From Adiantum capillus-veneris (Eukaryota > Streptophyta > Polypodiopsida > Polypodiales > Pteridaceae): a stretch of 64,000 nt of DNA. Location of the stretch: positions 68,072,503 to 68,136,502 of the forward strand of contig CM043957.1 in the NCBI GenBank assembly GCA_014529385.2. Reading direction: 5' to 3'. The notes beneath the pieces were generated by a model. The model was not told where the DNA came from. It saw only the letters and a program-made list of their open reading frames with translations, and did no database searches. The position numbers and the translations under genes were made by a program. Positions 59,816 to 64,000 of this stretch are shown one piece after another (within the stretch, counting starts at the first letter, position 1; every line of letters starts with the position of its first letter).

Positions 59816-62058
59816 TCAATCCACAAAGGGGAGTAAGCTCAAAGCTTTGCGGAAAGCTTCAAGCTTCTCACGAGACAATGCCTTTGTGAAAAGATCTGCA
59901 AGGTTGTCCTGTGTTGGCACATAAGCCAAGTTGATCTCTCCTGCTGAGAGCCTCTCCCTGACATAGTGGTAATGCACCTCAATGTGCTTTGTGCGAGCAT
60001 GAAAAACTGGATTCCTTGCAACTGCCAATGCGCTCTGACTGTCAGTGTATATAGTGTTGGCAGCGTCCTGTCCAACACCCAAATCAGCCATAAGGCGTCT
60101 GAGCCATACACACTCAACCGTAGCTGTGAAGACTGCCTTGTACTCAGCCTCACAACTCGAAGTGGCCACAGTAGGTTGCTTCTTGCTCAACCATGATATA
60201 CATGGACTGCCAAGCATGAAACAAAAACCACTTGTGGACACTCTCGTGTCAAAACAACCAGCCCAATCTGACTCCGAAAAAGCATGTAAGTCTGGCGGCA
60301 ATGATCCCCCCTTGGGATAAAACAAGCCAAGATGTAAAGTGCCACTAAGGTAGCAGCCTCTTGACAGCCTGCCAATGCTTAGACCCTGGGCTATGCATAA
60401 ATCTGTTGACCTGTGAGACTGCAAACTGAATATCCGGCCTCGTGTTGCATACATAAATGAGGCAGCCAACAGCAGTTTGGAAAAGAGTGACATCAGCAGG
60501 ATCGCCAGCATCATCGCCAGCATCATCGCCAGCATCATGTAGACTCAACTTCAAACCTATTTCCATGGGAGTGGCAATAGGTTTGCAATCCTCAAGTCCA
60601 AACTTACATAGCAATGTCTCTATGTAACTTTTCTGACACAAGGCAATACCACCATCATACTGCTTAAACTGTATACCCAAGTAATGATGCAACAACCCCA
60701 AATCTTTGATCTTGAAAGTAGCATTCAAACCAGCCTTAAATTCAGCAATATGTCTGTCTCTCATTTGGTCCAGTGATCAGCAAATCATCAACATAAAGAA
60801 CCACAATGAGAAGTACATCACCCTCACGCTTTACATACAATGTGCTTTCTGTTGGACTGTTACGAAAGCCTTGTTTGACCAAATGAGTGTCAGCTTTCTC
60901 ATACCAAGCACGAGGAGATTGCTTCAACCCATACAAAGCCTTCTTACATCTGCACACTTTGTCCTCTTGTCCTTTTATGACAAAACCGCGAGGCTACGTT
61001 ACATAAACTTCCTCAAATATGTCACCATTCAAGAAAGCAGTAACAATGTCTGATTGACGTACATCCCAACCAAAATGAGCTGCCAATGCACATAGAAAAC
61101 GTACAGTAATCATACGACAAGTGGGAGCAAAAGTCTCTTCATAATCTATGCCTTTTCGCTGTGCATAACCTTTTGCAACAAGTCGAGCCTTATGGCGATC
61201 CATCTCACCATCCGGCTTGCGTTTCAACTTGTAAACCCACTTCGTACCAATGGTCTTTTTGCTAGGAGGCAAATCACATAAAGTCCATGTGTCATTTTCT
61301 ATAAGTGCATCATATTCTGATTGCATGGCAGCCATCCAATTTTCTGAATTCTCTGCTTCATCAAAAGACAGAGGCTCCTCAACATCATGTAAGCTAGATA
61401 CAGCCAAAGCATAACATTCTGATGCATAAGATGCATGGCGAGAGCCTGAACGAGTATGACTAGACAAAGGTGCATCCAATTTACTGTCACGCAAAGTGTG
61501 CACCAGCCATTTTGGCATACCTCTAGCCTGCTCATTTTCAGCCCTTTCCTCATCAAGTACATCATGTACATCTACACTAGTAATAGGCTGATCTAAAACA
61601 TTTTCAGAAACCCCCATAGGCTGTACATTTGCCTCATTGGAACTTACATTCGTATTTCCACCACTGAAAAGAGGCAACAAAGTGTTATAAATGTCCTGTG
61701 AGCTTACATTACTGTCTCTAGTACATGACAGCAAGGGCTGAACAGAATCTTCCACAAACACTACATCCCTTGAAACCAGAATACGTTTTGTTTGCGGATG
61801 ATACAACCTGTAACCTTTGCTTTCAGCACTATAACCAACAAAAATACATTTGACAGCCTTATCATCCAATTTTCTGCGCTGCACTTGTGGCACCAAAGTA
61901 TATGCCAAACAACCAAAAACACGCATGTGCTCAATAGAAGGCTTTCTATCATGCCATGCTTCATATGGAGTAATAGACTGCAAAGCTTTCGTAGGACACG
62001 TGTTAAGTACATAAGTGGCACACATGATGGCCTCAAGCCAAAAAGAATGCGGCAAAGC
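59816..62058 (-). pseudogene. Copia-2 pol, C-terminal half: integrase end, RT, RNase H
   Basis: The integrase end (HSFWLEAIMCATYVLNTCPT, VFGCLAYTLVPQVQRRKLDD) leads to a spacer with acidic residues and the copia RT: NDTWTLCDLPPSKKTIGTKW, RLVAKGYAQRKGIDYEETFA, KKALYGLKQSPRAWYEK, and the intact catalytic box VVLYVDDLLITG. RNase H: DWAGCFDTRVSTSGFCFMLG, VATSSCEAEYKAV, TDSQSALAVARNPVFHARTK. TAG at 60994 replaces a codon before PRGFV. Frameshifts lie near 60765 and 60352. Residues around 60504-60538 are a triple DAGD-type repeat. Confidence 0.92.
60504..60538. repeat. Three 12-bp tandem units in Copia-2 RT
   Basis: GCCAGCATCATC repeated three times (last base G in the third), coding a DAGDDAGDDAGD stretch on the minus strand. 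It keeps the frame, so it is a local in-frame expansion. Confidence 0.85.
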
Positions 62059-63917
62059 TTAACTTTTGACCATACATCGTGCCATTTCCGTCAGTGACCT
62101 GTTTTTTCTCTCAGCAACACCATTTTGTTGAGGTGTATAAGGCACTGTACATTGGTGTTTTATCCCACGACTAGCCAGAAATGCATTAAATTCATGAGAC
62201 ATATACTCCCCCCCTAGATCAGAATGGAGGGTGCCCATAGTACATTTCGAGACATTTTCAGCCATAGCAAGAAATTGTCTGAAGCACATAAAAACTTCGG
62301 ACTTCGCTTTAAGCGGAAATACCCATGCATGCCTGGAGTAATCATCAATGAAAGTCACGAAGTACAGGTAATTGCCCAAGGACGGAGTTTGCATGGGCCC
62401 ACAAACATCACTATGCACAAGTTGCAACCTGCATGTGGCCCGAATTGAACCATCCTTTGGAAATTTAGAACGCTGCATCTTACCCAAAATACAGCCTTCA
62501 CAAACATGTTTGATAGGTGCTTCAAGAGGCGGCAAAGAAGCAACCATATCAGATTTCTGTAAACGCAGCAAACTGACAAAATTCAGATGACCAAAACGTG
62601 CATGCCAAAGTTTTGCATCTGAAATAGCCCTTGAATCTGCAACAGCATTTGCAAAATTTTGTCCACACTTGTCATACAAAGTGAGCTTATACAGCCCACG
62701 GCACAAAAGCCCAGATGCAACAATTTCATCACCAAAACTGAGATCATGAACTGTACATCTGTCATCCACAAATTTGACTGCAAGTCCAAGTCTAGCAAGT
62801 GCGGATACAGACAAGAGATTCTTCTTGATCCGAGGTACATAAAGTGCATCAACAAGTGTGAAGGAACTGCCATTAGCAGCAGTGAGCATAATCTTTCCAA
62901 CTCCCTGAACTGAATAAGAGGCGTTGTTGGCACAAGTGACTGAATTCCCATGAGGGACAGACTCGAGAGAGGTAAACAATTCACGATGTGAGGTAATGTG
63001 CTTTGTAGCACCACTGTCAAAATACCACACATGTGAATCTACAGCAAGTGACAAGCATGCATCATGGACAACAGGATTGTAAGTGCATCCTGCGCTAGAA
63101 GCCCATTCTGCATCAACATCAGCATCACAGTCTCCTTTCACAGAAGACTCAACAATGGCTGTATTTGTAGTGGAACGAGCATTTGCAGTGGAACCACCCT
63201 CTTTCTTCTTAGCCTCTTTGGCCTTCAACTTAGGACACGACTTGATCAAGTGATCATTAGCTTTACAATAATGGCAACACATCTTCTTTTTGCCCTTATC
63301 ACCAGAATTGCCAGACGAAGTGCTGCCAGCAGAAGCATTAGGAACAAAATTTTTGCCACTCGCAGCAGAACCATAAGAAGTGGTTGCATTACTGCTACCA
63401 CCCTTTCTTTGAGAAGCAATAAAAGCTTGTTCAACTGCACGCTGCCTAGTCCTGTTTTTTCTAGAAAGTGACTCTTGCAACAGCAATGTACATAATGCAT
63501 CAAACTTGACAACTTCAGGATTTCCTTGGGTCATCAGTCTCCAAGTACTAGCAAAAGTCTGGTAAGAATCTGGTAAGGCATCAAGAACAGTCTGCACAAG
63601 GGAACTGTCTGAAATAACTTCACCTGCAAAAATAAGTTGCTCATTGATATCCTTGACACTAGCAAGGAAAGTGTCCATATCATCTTCCTCATGCATAATC
63701 TTCGACTCCAGCTCTTTACGTAGCAAAGCAATTTTAGCCTCATTGCGGCTTGCATAAAGACCTGCTAGAATATCCCAAACCTATTTTGTAGATTTTGCTG
63801 AACGGATGTGAGGAACAATGGTGCGCTTCACAGACAACGCAATCAATGCATGAGCTTGCGCATCCTTAACATCCCAACGAGCTTGTTCTGCCGTAGGCAA
63901 AACAACTCTAACAGCAG
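62059..63917 (-). pseudogene. Copia-2 gag, protease and integrase core
   Basis: One long frame from at least 63780 down to TAA 62059. Gag: KDINEQLIFAGEVISDSSLV and knuckle CHYCKANDHLIKSC. Protease: WYFDSGATKHITSHRELF with an intact DSG. Integrase: HARFGHLNFVSLLRL ... CEGCILGKM (HHCC), then SDVCGPMQTPSLGNYLYF, FIDDYSRHAWVF, LHSDLGGEYMSHEFNAF and PQQNGVAERKNRSLTEMARC, giving all three catalytic residues. A TAG at 63781-63783 lies in gag. Confidence 0.92.
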
Positions 63918-64000
63918 TGTTACAGGAACAGAATAATAGAGATAGACAGCAAAGACAGAGAAAGAGATCTTTGTATTGATAGTGTTTGATACAACAGAGG
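63918..64000. repeat. Start of another LTR-like sequence, cut by the window
   Basis: At 63918 the copia gag reading stops and TGTTACAGGAACAGAATAAT begins; its minus-strand end would be TATTCTGTTCCTGTAACA. In Copia-1 the gag continues through this point (near 55925). It is therefore an insertion, most likely an LTR with TG/CA ends. Only 83 bases are visible. Confidence 0.55.

Larger units (their letters stand above)
59514..63917 (-). mobile_element. Copia-2: minus-strand Ty1/copia element, few lesions
   Basis: 3' LTR 59514-59740, polypurine tract AGGGGGGATT just inside it (59741-59750), then RNase H, RT, integrase, protease and gag in order, up to 63917. There a new LTR-like sequence interrupts gag. 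Its gag start and 5' LTR are outside the window or lost. Visible lesions are stops TAG 63781, TAA 62059 and TAG 60994, plus frameshifts near 60765 and 60352. This is far fewer than in other elements here, so it is relatively young. Confidence 0.9.

Noticed and set aside
51500-64000. Search for further copper ATPase exons (TGE, CPC, DKTGT, GDGIND motifs)
   Set aside because: None was recognised on the + strand; the region is explained by transposons, so the next exon is taken to lie outside the window.

Overview
This window looks like nuclear DNA from a plant with a very large, transposon-filled genome. It holds one recognisable host gene, split by huge introns, surrounded by plant-type LTR retrotransposons (Ty3 chromovirus and Ty1/copia with initiator-Met tRNA primer sites) and L1-like LINEs. 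A homosporous fern is my best guess from the intron sizes, the mixture of LINE types and the abundance of long GA and AC microsatellites. Nothing in the sequence proves the species.

Host gene. A copper-transporting P1B-type ATPase (RAN1/HMA7-like) runs on the + strand. Exon 1 is 21913-22194, exon 2 is 50353-50973 and exon 3 is 51066-51495. Intron 1 is about 28.2 kb and filled with transposons. The intron after exon 3 runs at least 12.5 kb and leaves the window, so the A, P and N domains and the CPC metal site are not present here.

Left part (1-21 kb). After a weakly coding acidic relic (1.6-2.6 kb) there are two copies of a paired repeat (blocks A and B, near 4.8-7.4 kb and 19.3-21.0 kb). 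These flank an old Ty3 integrase gene. That integrase is split by a later chromovirus (7677-18326), and the chromovirus 5' LTR is itself split by an inverted solo LTR of its own family (8170-9892) with a 5-bp target duplication. A relic resembling an L1-type ORF1 protein lies at 5.1-5.8 kb.

Intron 1 (22-50 kb). LINE-A (22469-27103, antisense, 5'-truncated, 16-bp target duplication) comes first. LINE-B occurs as several fragments and one nearly full copy (41925-48757). LINE-C occurs as a string of antisense copies joined by (AC)n tracts. One LINE-D copy lies between (GA)n tracts. Remnants of a minus-strand Ty3 element are also present.

Right part (51.5-64 kb). This holds a second LINE-D relic, a rearranged Ty3 LTR/gag region forming inverted arms (52.5-55.1 kb), a truncated copia element (55167-56588), a relic of another LINE, a LINE-B piece, a Ty3 reverse transcriptase piece, and a minus-strand copia element (59514-63917) with only a few lesions. 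A further LTR begins at 63918.

The most notable observation is that LINE-C copies repeatedly lie inside (AC)n microsatellites and LINE-D copies inside (GA)n microsatellites, in a fixed orientation and down to copies of about 17-20 bp. This suggests two LINE families with simple-repeat target preference. No tRNA, rRNA or CRISPR array was seen. LINE-A to LINE-E are names made up for this report.
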